23,580 bases of DNA. It comes from an uncultured Muribaculaceae bacterium. GTDB taxonomy: Bacteria; Bacteroidota; Bacteroidia; Bacteroidales; Muribaculaceae. Below the pieces are notes generated by a model. That model made no database searches, had not been told where the DNA came from, and saw nothing but the letters and a program-made list of their open reading frames with translations. Location: contig CALHWU010000071.1 of the NCBI GenBank assembly GCA_938039795.1, positions 1 to 23,580 on the forward strand, read 5' to 3'. The position numbers and the translations under genes are program-made. Positions 7,374 through 14,634 of this stretch are shown here, in pieces (position 1 is the stretch's first letter; every line of letters begins with the position of its first letter).

Positions 7374-7381
7374 TTACTTTG
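7374..7381 (+). promoter_or_regulatory. Probable -7 element of acpP
   Basis: TTACTTTG followed by CA lies 40 bp before the acpP ATG in an AT-rich stretch. It differs from TAnnTTTG at the second base. No clear TTTG occurs at the -33 spacing; GTTTTA at 7349-7354 is the nearest. Confidence 0.4.
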
Positions 7382-7421
7382 CACCGCAAATTAGAAATCA
7401 CTAATCATAAAATCAGAAAAA

Positions 7422-7664
7422 ATGTCAGAAATCGCATCCCGCGTTAAAGCTATCATCGTCGACAAGCTCGGCGTTGACGAGAACGAAGTGACCGAAACCG
7501 CTAACTTCACCCAGGACCTTGGCGCTGACAGCCTTGACACCGTAGAGCTCATCATGGAGTTCGAGAAGGAGTTCGGCATCACCATCCCCGACGACCAGGC
7601 TCAGACCATCGCCACCGTAGGCGACGCCATCAGCTACATCGAGAAGGCTGAAGAGGGCAAGTAA
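7422..7664 (+). CDS. acpP: Acyl carrier protein
   Basis: An 80-residue acidic protein. LGADSLDTVELIMEFEKEFG contains Ser37 in the DSL motif, the site to which 4'-phosphopantetheine is attached. It carries growing acyl chains in type II fatty acid synthesis and supplies acyl groups for lipid A in the cytoplasm. Length and motif spacing are normal for the family. The A-rich leader before the ATG is typical of highly translated Bacteroidetes genes. fabF follows after 214 bp, the standard acpP-fabF neighbourhood. Confidence 0.97.
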   Translation: MSEIASRVKAIIVDKLGVDENEVTETANFTQDLGADSLDTVELIMEFEKEFGITIPDDQAQTIATVGDAISYIEKAEEGK

Positions 7665-7689
7665 TTTCCCCTTCATCCATCACCCTACA

Positions 7690-7703
7690 GCCCCGTCAGG
7701 GGC
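7690..7703 (+). other. Small GC hairpin in the acpP-fabF spacer
   Basis: GCCCC/GGGGC with a GTCA loop, 26 nt after the acpP stop and without a T-run. The rest of 7665-7878 is GC-rich, has several weaker complementary segments (for example GGGCGT near 7749 with ACGCCC near 7786), and shows no recognisable promoter. The hairpin could protect the acpP mRNA 3' end or partly terminate transcription, giving more acpP than fabF mRNA; this is inference. Confidence 0.3.
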
Positions 7704-7878
7704 CATACGCACGCGGCGCATCTCCTCCCTGTTGACGGTGTGCCGCTTGGGCGTTATTTACACCACATCCCCGCAAATACCTGACGCCCTAAATCTCCCC
7801 GATCCCTTCGCGGCTCCGCCAGGACGCCGCCAGGGCTAATATCCAACAGCCAACCAATCCACACAGAGATAGACAAGA

Positions 7879-9144
7879 ATGGAATTAAAGAGAGTTGTAG
7901 TGACCGGACTCGGAGCCATCACTCCGCTGGGCAATGACGTAGCCGCCACCTGGGAGGCCGCCAAAGCCGGCAAGAGCGGCGCCGCACCCATCACTCATTT
8001 TGACGCTTCGAAATTCAAGACCCAGTTTGCCTGCGAGGTAAAGGACTTCAACGGCGCCGACCACATCGACCGCAAGAAGCTCCGTCAGCTCGACCTTTAT
8101 GCGCAGTATGCGCTGGTAGCCGCCCGTCAGGCAGTGGCCGACAGCAATATCCTTGAGGCGCCCAACCTCGACCGCAACCGCATCGGTGTCATCGTCGCAG
8201 CTGGTATCGGCGGCCTCCACACATTCGAGGAGGAAGCCGGCTATTATGCCCTCAACGAAGCCAACGGCCCCAAATACAACCCCTTCTTCATCCCCAAGAT
8301 GATCGCCGACATTGCGTCGGGTCATGTGTCGATGGAGTATGAGTTCCACGGCCCCAACTACGGCGTAGTATCGGCCTGCGCATCGTCCAACAACGCCATA
8401 ATCGACGCATTCAACCTGATCCGCCTCGGCAAAGCCGACGCTTTCGTCACCGGCGGCGCCGAAGCAGCCATCTATCCCGCCGGAGTGGGCGGTTTCAACT
8501 CGATGCACGCCCTCTCCACACGCAATGACTCCCCCGAGACAGCCTCACGCCCCTTCAGCAAGAGCCGCGACGGATTCGTCATGGGCGAGGGATCGGCAGT
8601 GCTCATCCTTGAGGAGCTCGAGCACGCCAAGGCACGCGGAGCCAAGATCTACTGCGAGGTAGCCGGCGGAGGCATGAGCGCCGACGCATATCACCTCACC
8701 GCCACGCATCCCGAAGGACTCGGCGCAAAGCTTTCGATGAAGGCCGCGCTCGACGACGCCGGCATGACAGTGGACGACATCGACTACATCAACGTTCACG
8801 GCACATCGACCCCCGTGGGCGACAAGAGCGAAGTCAAGGCCATCGTCGATCTTTTCGGCCCGGCAGCTTACAAGCTCAACATCAGCTCCACCAAGTCGAT
8901 GACAGGCCATCTGCTCGGCGCTACGGGAGCCCTTGAGGCCCTCTTCAGCATCAAGGCCGTAGAAGAGGACATCGTACCCCCGACCATCAACCACGAGGAG
9001 GGCGACGAAGACGAGGATATCGACTATACCCTTAACTTCACCTTCAACAAAGCCCAGAAACGCGAGGTGCGCGCAGCGCTCTCCAACGCTTTCGGCTTCG
9101 GAGGACACAACGCCACCGTAATCGTGAAAAAATACGTGGACTGA
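7879..9144 (+). CDS. fabF: Beta-ketoacyl-ACP synthase II
   Basis: A 421-residue thiolase-fold condensing enzyme that elongates acyl-ACP with malonyl-ACP in type II fatty acid synthesis. The catalytic Cys167 is in VVSACASSNNAI, and the two active-site histidines are His307 (NVHGTSTPVGD) and His344 (KSMTGHLLGATGALEA), giving the Cys-His-His triad of KAS I/II. The N-terminal RVVVTGLGAITPLGN and the C-terminal NAFGFGGHNATVIVKK are also diagnostic. Length is that of FabF. It lies downstream of acpP and is closed by the strong hairpin at 9181-9219. Confidence 0.96.
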   Translation: MELKRVVVTGLGAITPLGNDVAATWEAAKAGKSGAAPITHFDASKFKTQFACEVKDFNGADHIDRKKLRQLDLYAQYALVAARQAVADSNILEAPNLDRNRIGVIVAAGIGGLHTFEEEAGYYALNEANGPKYNPFFIPKMIADIASGHVSMEYEFHGPNYGVVSACASSNNAIIDAFNLIRLGKADAFVTGGAEAAIYPAGVGGFNSMHALSTRNDSPETASRPFSKSRDGFVMGEGSAVLILEELEHAKARGAKIYCEVAGGGMSADAYHLTATHPEGLGAKLSMKAALDDAGMTVDDIDYINVHGTSTPVGDKSEVKAIVDLFGPAAYKLNISSTKSMTGHLLGATGALEALFSIKAVEEDIVPPTINHEEGDEDEDIDYTLNFTFNKAQKREVRAALSNAFGFGGHNATVIVKKYVD

Positions 9145-9180
9145 TCTCCACGCATCAAGCCATAACACAATCATGCTGAA

Positions 9181-9219
9181 GCAGGCGCCGAGCCGGGCAA
9201 ACCCCGGCACGGCGCCTGC
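9181..9219 (+). terminator. Strong GC-rich hairpin after fabF
   Basis: GCAGGCGCCG pairs with CGGCGCCTGC (10 bp), then a single A-A mismatch, then GCCGGG with CCCGGC (6 bp) around a CAAAC loop. The stem is nearly perfect, but only a short TTTT follows (about 9226-9229), so it is a likely terminator or mRNA 3' stabiliser for acpP-fabF and not a classic one. Confidence 0.6.
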
Positions 9220-9253
9220 TCGGCATTTTATGTAAATTAGATAGTAATATAAA

Positions 9254-9271
9254 TTATATAAGCTTATATAA
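9254..9271. repeat. 18-bp perfect AT-rich palindrome
   Basis: TTATATAAGCTTATATAA is its own reverse complement. It lies in a markedly AT-rich island (about 9226-9296) inside a GC-rich genome, flanked by TGTAAAT (9231-9237) and ATTTACA (9276-9282), which also pair but are not centred on it. It is between the fabF hairpin and the recJ promoter. No gene is present; it may be a protein-binding site or simply a relic. Confidence 0.6.
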
Positions 9272-9344
9272 CCTTATTTACAAGTCTTTTATCCCTGAAA
9301 CTCATCTCAAAAGGCCGCCTCTGACCACCATCCGACGACACTCC

Positions 9345-9387
9345 GCCCGATTTTATAAATAACCTTAACGGACTTGGTAAATCGGGC
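9345..9387. promoter_or_regulatory. Inverted repeat overlapping the recJ promoter, operator candidate
   Basis: GCCCGATTT (9345-9353) and AAATCGGGC (9379-9387) are perfect 9-bp inverted copies whose starts are 34 bp apart. The left arm lies just upstream of the -33 box, and the right arm lies in the -33/-7 spacer of the promoter at 9374-9404, a position where a bound dimer would block RNA polymerase. No regulator can be named. Confidence 0.4.
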
Positions 9388-9404
9388 CGGATTATTTAAT
9401 TTTG
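9374..9404 (+). promoter_or_regulatory. Promoter for recJ-recQ
   Basis: TTGG (9374-9377, consensus TTTG) and TAATTTTG (9397-9404, consensus TAnnTTTG) are separated by 19 bp, the Bacteroidetes spacing. The predicted start site is near 9411, leaving a leader of about 145 nt before the recJ ATG. Confidence 0.6.
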
Positions 9405-9410
9405 CGACAT

Positions 9411-9556
9411 GGGGCAGGCTGTACTCTCCACTCTCAGCCGACTACCCCCGACGCTCCCCGCTCCCCTCTGACAAGGCTGTATCGCCCGCCTGTGGCGGCG
9501 ATGACATCCACGCGCATTGTGCGCGCTGAAAGGAAATAAAAAAAATAAAAACATAA
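9411..9556 (+). promoter_or_regulatory. Structured 5' leader of recJ with a short upstream ORF
   Basis: Two hairpins lie in tandem: 9481-9502 (ATCGCC/GGCGAT, one bulged C, then GCC/GGC around TGT) and 9511-9525 (CGCGCA/TGCGCG around TTG). A 12-residue upstream ORF, MTSTRIVRAERK, runs from ATG at 9501 to TAA at 9537-9539 and spans the second hairpin; it ends 17 nt before recJ. The last 25 nt are A-rich, as usual before Bacteroidetes start codons. The hairpins are visible; regulation is inference. The leader matches no riboswitch family known to me. Confidence 0.4.
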
Positions 9557-11284
9557 ATGACAAGCAAATGGAACTATTCAACCCTTTCGTCAGAAGAGCA
9601 GAGCTACGAGTCACGACTCTCTAAGCGCTATGCAGCCTGTCCGCCGATAAGCCGGCTGCTCGTACAGCGCGGCATCAGCTCGGTCGACGAGGCAGAACAT
9701 TTCTTCCATCCATCGCTCAAGGATCTTCACGATCCGTTCCTCATGCCCGACATGGACAAGGCTGTGGCCCGTCTCAACAAAGCCATGGGAGCAAAGGAGA
9801 GAATCATGGTCTACGGTGACTACGACGTTGACGGCACTACAGCCGTAGCACTCGTCTACCGTTATCTGCGCAACTTCTACTCCAACGTTGAATATTACAT
9901 CCCGACACGCTACGACGAAGGCTACGGGATTTCAAAGCGTAGCATCGACTACGCAGCCTCTCAGGGGGTCAGCCTCGTGATCATACTCGACTGCGGCATA
10001 AAGGCCATCGAGGAGATAGACTATGCCCGCACTCTCGGCATCGACTTCATCATCTGCGACCACCATGTCCCCGACGACCGTCTGCCCGACGCCGTAGCCA
10101 TACTCAACCCCAAGCTCGAAGGGAGCACATATCCATGCTCCCACCTCTCAGGGTGTGGCGTAGGCTACAAGTTCATGCAGGCTTTCGCCATATCCAACGG
10201 CATACCCGGCGCCGAGCTGGAGTGCATGCTCGACCTTGTGGCCGTAAGCATCGCCGCCGACATAGTGCCGATGGTCGACGAGAACCGTATCATGGCCTAC
10301 CACGGTCTGCGGCGTCTTAATTCCAATCCCAACCTCGGGCTCAGGGCCATCATAAGGATCTGCGGCCTCAGCGGCCGGGAGATCACTATTTCCGACGTCA
10401 TATTCAAGATCGGGCCCCGCATCAACGCTTCAGGACGCATGCAGAGCGGACGCGAGGCCGTCGACCTGCTTGTGGCGCGCGATTCGGCCGAGGCTCATGA
10501 AAAAGGCAAGGAGATCGACCGCTACAACCAGGACCGCAAGGAGCTCGACAAACGCATCACCGAGGAGGCCAACGCCATCCTGGAGGCCCGTGGCGAGGAC
10601 TGTTCCGACAAGAAATCCATTGTCATTTACAACAAAGACTGGCACCGCGGCATCATAGGCATCGTGGCCTCGCGCCTGACGGAGCTTTATTACAAGCCGG
10701 CCGTGGTGCTGACACTCAACAACGGCATGGCTACCGGATCATCGCGCTCCGTACAGGGCTTCGACGTCTACAAGGCCGTAGAGGCCACCCGCGACATCCT
10801 TGAGAACTTCGGCGGCCACACCTACGCCGTTGGCCTGTCGCTCAAAGAGGAAAACATACCCGAATTCACCCGGCGATTCGAAGAATACGTCGCCGCCAAC
10901 ATCCTTCCGGGACAGATGACACCGCTGCTCGATATCGACGCGCAGATCACGTTCGCGCAGATCACGAGCGAATTTGTGGCCACGCTGCGACGGTTCAATC
11001 CATTCGGGCCGGGCAATCAGAAACCGGTGTTCTGCACACGCTCGGTGATGGATTTCGGCACGAGCAAGCTGGTCGGCAAAAACCTTGAACACATAAAGCT
11101 CGAACTGGTCGACGACACCTCGGGCAAAGTATTCAACTGCATAGCCTTCAACATGGCGCAACACTTCGACTACATCCATTCGCGGAAGCCTTTTGACATA
11201 GCCTTCACCATCGAGGACAACAAGCATCAGGCATCGGGGGGAGCCATACAGCTCCTCATCAAAGACATCCGCATCCCCGAATGA
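9557..11284 (+). CDS. recJ: Single-stranded-DNA-specific exonuclease RecJ
   Basis: A 575-residue DHH-family 5'-3' exonuclease acting on single-stranded DNA in RecF-pathway recombination, mismatch and base excision repair. The metal-binding motifs are in place: DYDVDGTT at 88-95, the LDCGIKA segment, and the DHH motif at 168-170 (ICDHHVPDDRLPDA). The DHHA1 domain follows, with DWHRGIIGIVASRL and GGHTYAVGLSL, then an OB-fold-like C-terminal part containing FGPGNQKPVF. Length is typical. It overlaps recQ by 4 nt (ATGA), so the two are probably translated together, fitting their cooperation in resecting DNA ends. Confidence 0.96.
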   Translation: MTSKWNYSTLSSEEQSYESRLSKRYAACPPISRLLVQRGISSVDEAEHFFHPSLKDLHDPFLMPDMDKAVARLNKAMGAKERIMVYGDYDVDGTTAVALVYRYLRNFYSNVEYYIPTRYDEGYGISKRSIDYAASQGVSLVIILDCGIKAIEEIDYARTLGIDFIICDHHVPDDRLPDAVAILNPKLEGSTYPCSHLSGCGVGYKFMQAFAISNGIPGAELECMLDLVAVSIAADIVPMVDENRIMAYHGLRRLNSNPNLGLRAIIRICGLSGREITISDVIFKIGPRINASGRMQSGREAVDLLVARDSAEAHEKGKEIDRYNQDRKELDKRITEEANAILEARGEDCSDKKSIVIYNKDWHRGIIGIVASRLTELYYKPAVVLTLNNGMATGSSRSVQGFDVYKAVEATRDILENFGGHTYAVGLSLKEENIPEFTRRFEEYVAANILPGQMTPLLDIDAQITFAQITSEFVATLRRFNPFGPGNQKPVFCTRSVMDFGTSKLVGKNLEHIKLELVDDTSGKVFNCIAFNMAQHFDYIHSRKPFDIAFTIEDNKHQASGGAIQLLIKDIRIPE

Positions 11285-13221
11285 ATCTCCGGGATACCAC
11301 GCCATCAGCCACGCCCGAAGAAACGCTCCGCCGCTACTGGGGATATGAATCCTTCAGGCCTCTGCAGGGCGAGATAATCGCTTCCGTGCTCGCAGGCCAC
11401 GACACCCTCGGGCTGCTCCCCACCGGCGGAGGCAAATCGCTGACATTCCAGGTGCCGGGACTGATGCTGCCTGGAATCACAGTGGTCGTGACGCCGCTCA
11501 TTTCGCTCATGACCGATCAGGTGGAGAATCTGGCGCGACGCGGCATCCGCGGCGTGTGCCTCCACTCCGGCCTCACGCGTGCGGAGCACAAGCTCGGAGT
11601 GGACCGATGCAACGCCGGCCACGCGAAATTTCTGTACCTCTCTCCTGAAAAACTGCAGAGCGAGACGTTTCTCGACACGCTGCGCCACATGGATGTAAGC
11701 CTCATCGTAGTCGACGAGGCCCATTGCATATCGCAGTGGGGGTATGATTTCCGACCCTCCTACCTGAACATCTCACGACTCCGCACCCTCTTCCCTGCGG
11801 CGCCGTTGCTCGCTCTGACAGCGTCGGCCACTCCCGAAGTGCGTGCCGATATAATGGATCGGCTCGGATTCGAAGGCCGCACGGTGTTCACCGCCAGTTT
11901 CGCACGTCCCAACATTTCCTACATAGTGCGCATGGCCGACCACAAGGAGGGTCTGCTTCTCAAGGCGCTCCGCTCCACGGCCGGATCAGCCATCGTCTAC
12001 GTGCGCTCGCGCCGACGCACCAGCGAGATAGCCGACATGCTCCGCAACGAGGGGATATCGGCCGCACATTATCACGCCGGTCTCGAAATCGAAGAGAAAA
12101 ACGAGCGCCAGAAGCAGTGGAAAGAGGGCCAGACAAGAGTGATGGTGGCTACCAACGCTTTCGGCATGGGCATCGACAAGCCCGACGTAAGGCTCGTCAT
12201 CCATTACGATCTGCCCCCTTCGCTTGAGGAATATTACCAGGAAGCAGGCAGAGCGGGACGCGACGGCAAGCCATCGTTTGCTCTCGTAATCGCCTCTCGC
12301 CACGACCACGCGACTCTGATGCGGCGTCTGAGCGAAGCGTTCCCTCCGCGCGACTTCATCAAGGAGATCTACTCACAGGTATGCGTGTCGCTCGGCATAG
12401 CCGTGGGCGACGGATACAACGCCGTCTACGAGTTTGACCTCGAAGAATTCTGCCGCCGGTTTCACCGTCAGCCGCGGATGACGCGCAGCGCCATAGAGCT
12501 GCTTGCACGTTCAGGCTACTGGCAATATGTCGACGATGTGGCTTCACGCGCAAGAATCATGATCACCCTGCGCCGCGACGAGCTCTACGGCCTCAGGCTC
12601 GATCCGCGCGACGACGCGGTGCTGCAGCTGCTGCTGCGCACCTACACCGGACTGTTCGCCGACTTTGTCGACATCAGCGAAACCCAGATGGCGCGCCGCC
12701 TCGGTCTGACGCCCGACGAGGTATACCAGTCGCTTCTTTCTCTTGGCCGGCACCATATAGCGAGCTACGTCCCCGCATCCAACAGGCCTTATATCTATTT
12801 TCTGACCTCACGCGACGAGCAACGCTACCTTCAGATACCTGTCAGCGTATATGAACGGCGTCGTGAGGTCATGAAGCGTCGCCTCAACGCCATGGCATCT
12901 TTCGTCTTCGACGCGTCCGGTTGCCGCGTTGCCCGCATGCTGCGCTATTTCGGCGAAAGCGATGCCAGCCCGTGCGGCCGGTGCGACATATGCCGAAGGC
13001 AGCGCAGCGAATCCGATGCCTCACGTCATGCCGGCGCTTCAGTCCAACAGGCCATCCTCTACCTCGCTTCTCAGCCCGGAGGCCATACGGCCGACTACAT
13101 GGCCTCACAATTGCGGGTGCCTGTCAAAGAGCTGATCCCGACACTTCGGCGCCTGCTCGACGACGGAGTCCTCCGGCTGCAGGGGATCAACATCGTGGCA
13201 TCCGCTCCCGTAAAGCCTTGA
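11281..13221 (+). CDS. recQ: ATP-dependent DNA helicase RecQ
   Basis: A 646-residue superfamily 2 3'-5' DNA helicase. Motif 0 FRPLQGEII, Walker A LLPTGGGKSL (about 45-54), the DEAH box at 145-148 (VVDEAHCISQWGYDFRPSY), the SATA-type motif ALTASATPEVR, and motif VI YYQEAGRAGRDG (about 318-328) are all present. The zinc site is C548, C565, C568, C571 (SPCGRCDIC). About 200 residues lie between motif VI and these cysteines, against about 60 in E. coli RecQ, and that stretch contains winged-helix-like sequence (AIELLARSGYWQYV); no obvious HRDC domain follows. It therefore belongs to a longer RecQ variant. Coupled to recJ by a 4-nt overlap. Confidence 0.95.
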   Translation: MNLRDTTPSATPEETLRRYWGYESFRPLQGEIIASVLAGHDTLGLLPTGGGKSLTFQVPGLMLPGITVVVTPLISLMTDQVENLARRGIRGVCLHSGLTRAEHKLGVDRCNAGHAKFLYLSPEKLQSETFLDTLRHMDVSLIVVDEAHCISQWGYDFRPSYLNISRLRTLFPAAPLLALTASATPEVRADIMDRLGFEGRTVFTASFARPNISYIVRMADHKEGLLLKALRSTAGSAIVYVRSRRRTSEIADMLRNEGISAAHYHAGLEIEEKNERQKQWKEGQTRVMVATNAFGMGIDKPDVRLVIHYDLPPSLEEYYQEAGRAGRDGKPSFALVIASRHDHATLMRRLSEAFPPRDFIKEIYSQVCVSLGIAVGDGYNAVYEFDLEEFCRRFHRQPRMTRSAIELLARSGYWQYVDDVASRARIMITLRRDELYGLRLDPRDDAVLQLLLRTYTGLFADFVDISETQMARRLGLTPDEVYQSLLSLGRHHIASYVPASNRPYIYFLTSRDEQRYLQIPVSVYERRREVMKRRLNAMASFVFDASGCRVARMLRYFGESDASPCGRCDICRRQRSESDASRHAGASVQQAILYLASQPGGHTADYMASQLRVPVKELIPTLRRLLDDGVLRLQGINIVASAPVKP

Positions 13222-13287
13222 CCGGGTTCAGATCGCCCAACCGGTCACACAAAGAACATCCCCCTACGGCCTCACGGTCGTAAGGGG
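13220..13287. terminator. Two hairpins between convergent recQ and the sugar kinase gene
   Basis: The first hairpin starts in the recQ stop: GACCGGGTT (13220-13228) with AACCGGTC (13239-13246), one bulged G. The second pairs CCCC at 13260-13263 and TACGGCC with GGTCGTA and GGGG at 13284-13287, with one mismatch, one G-T pair and a TCAC loop. Lying between convergent genes they could serve either strand, but neither has a long T-run. The remainder of the 132-bp gap has nothing recognisable. Confidence 0.5.
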
Positions 13288-13353
13288 ACATGCCATTTAA
13301 CTAAACTTATGATTCTTTACACAAAAAGTAGTCGTTGAAGCGCTTCGGCGGCA

Positions 13354-14373
13354 TCAGGCCTGCGGAGCGGCCGGAGCGGCCGATGCGGGGGTCACGGGAG
13401 TCGTGGCCGGCTTGGCTTCCCAGCCGAGAGCACTGGCGCCCAGCACTGCGGCATCGGCTTCGCGCAGCTCCGAAAGGAGCACCTTTACCTTGCCCTTGTA
13501 AATGCTGAGCATGTTGCGCTCCATAGATTCACGGAGCGGTTTGAGCAGGAGCTCGCCGCTTTTGGCGAGTCCGCCGAAAAGCACGAACGCCTCGGGCGAC
13601 GAGAAAGCCGTGAAGTCAGCCAGAGCCTCGCCCAGTATCGTGCCGGTATATTCGAATATCTCTTTGGAGATCTTGTCACCGTTCATGGCTGCGTCGTAGA
13701 CATCCTTGGAGGTGATGGCGTCGACAGGTATGTCGCGGAGCACCGACGGCTCTGTTCGTATCTCAAGGAACTCGCGGGCCGTACGGGACACACCGGTGGC
13801 CGAGCAATATGTCTCCAGGCATCCGGCGCGTCCGCATCCGCAGAGACGGCCGTTATTGCGTTTCACTATCACGTGGCCGAGCTCTCCGGCGAAACCGTCG
13901 TGGCCATACACGAGCTGTCCGTTGATGACTATGCCGCTGCCCACTCCGGTGCCGAGCGTGATCATGATGAAATCTTTCAGTCCGCGTGCCGCACCATAGG
14001 TCATTTCACCGATAGCAGCGGCGTTGGCGTCGTTGGTGATGGCGACAGGAATCCCGAACTTATCGGAGAGGAGCTGCGCGAAAGGCACGGGGGTAGGCCA
14101 GGGAAGATTGACGCCGTCCTCGATCATGCCGGTGAAATAATTGGCATTAGGGGCGCCCACGCCGATACCGAAAATCTTGCCTTCGGCGTCGATAGCGCGA
14201 ACAAGCCTCATGGTCTCCGTATAGAGCTCGTCGATATAGTCGTTGATATTGGAATGTTTTTTTGTCTTGATCGAGTCGCTGGTGAGGACCACACCGCGTG
14301 CGTCGACAATACCGAACACCGTATTGGTGCCACCCATGTCGATACCGATCACATAAGGCTTGCTGTTTACCAT
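13354..14373 (-). CDS. ROK-family sugar kinase, probable glucokinase
   Basis: A 339-residue ROK protein, the only gene on the minus strand. The ATP-binding loop IGIDMGGTN is at residues 10-17, the expected catalytic base Asp115 is in ITNDANAAAIGE, the second phosphate loop is ITLGTGVGSGIV, and the ROK zinc site is GELGHVIV with His167 followed by CGCGRAGCLE (C178, C180, C185). There is no N-terminal DNA-binding domain, so it is an enzyme and not a ROK repressor. It should phosphorylate a hexose, most likely glucose, in the cytoplasm; related ROK kinases use fructose or N-acetyl sugars, so the substrate is not certain. The last 20 or so residues are a Pro/Ala/Thr-rich tail (AKPATTPVTPASAAPAAPQA) that looks disordered and is not part of the fold. 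Confidence 0.88.
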   Translation of the reverse strand: MVNSKPYVIGIDMGGTNTVFGIVDARGVVLTSDSIKTKKHSNINDYIDELYTETMRLVRAIDAEGKIFGIGVGAPNANYFTGMIEDGVNLPWPTPVPFAQLLSDKFGIPVAITNDANAAAIGEMTYGAARGLKDFIMITLGTGVGSGIVINGQLVYGHDGFAGELGHVIVKRNNGRLCGCGRAGCLETYCSATGVSRTAREFLEIRTEPSVLRDIPVDAITSKDVYDAAMNGDKISKEIFEYTGTILGEALADFTAFSSPEAFVLFGGLAKSGELLLKPLRESMERNMLSIYKGKVKVLLSELREADAAVLGASALGWEAKPATTPVTPASAAPAAPQA

Positions 14374-14411
14374 CGTGGATTTGATTTAAGAGATAAGATT
14401 TTTATTAGCTG

Positions 14412-14419
14412 CAAAATTA
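14412..14419 (-). promoter_or_regulatory. -7 element of the ROK kinase gene
   Basis: On the minus strand this reads TAATTTTG (exact TAnnTTTG), followed by CAGC, 38 bp before the kinase ATG. No TTTG lies at the standard -33 spacing. Confidence 0.5.
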
Positions 14420-14511
14420 ATGGAAATCCTCAAACATCCTCGGTATTTAATATTTTTTTACGTTTCATGCCCTCAGAAATACCGATTATCGCATCAAGCG
14501 GCACGACATGT

Positions 14512-14543
14512 ATTGCATTTTCATCGCACAATCACTAATTTTG
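14512..14543 (+). promoter_or_regulatory. Promoter of the SGNH hydrolase-GH95 pair
   Basis: ATTG (14512-14515) and TAATTTTG (14536-14543) are 20 bp apart. The predicted leader of about 85 nt contains CCCGGC (14565-14570) and GCCGGG (14587-14592), a 6-bp stem around a loop with two copies of CATAAAG. Confidence 0.5.
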
Positions 14544-14634
14544 CCTCTGACAGCGGAATCTGTTCCCGGCAGCCATAAAGCATAAAGCCGGGAGAGACGA
14601 GCCGATCATTATCCGAACAACCATCATACCAGCA

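Noticed and set aside
13354..14373. ROK-type transcriptional repressor
   Set aside because: The protein starts directly with the ATP-binding domain and has no N-terminal helix-turn-helix.
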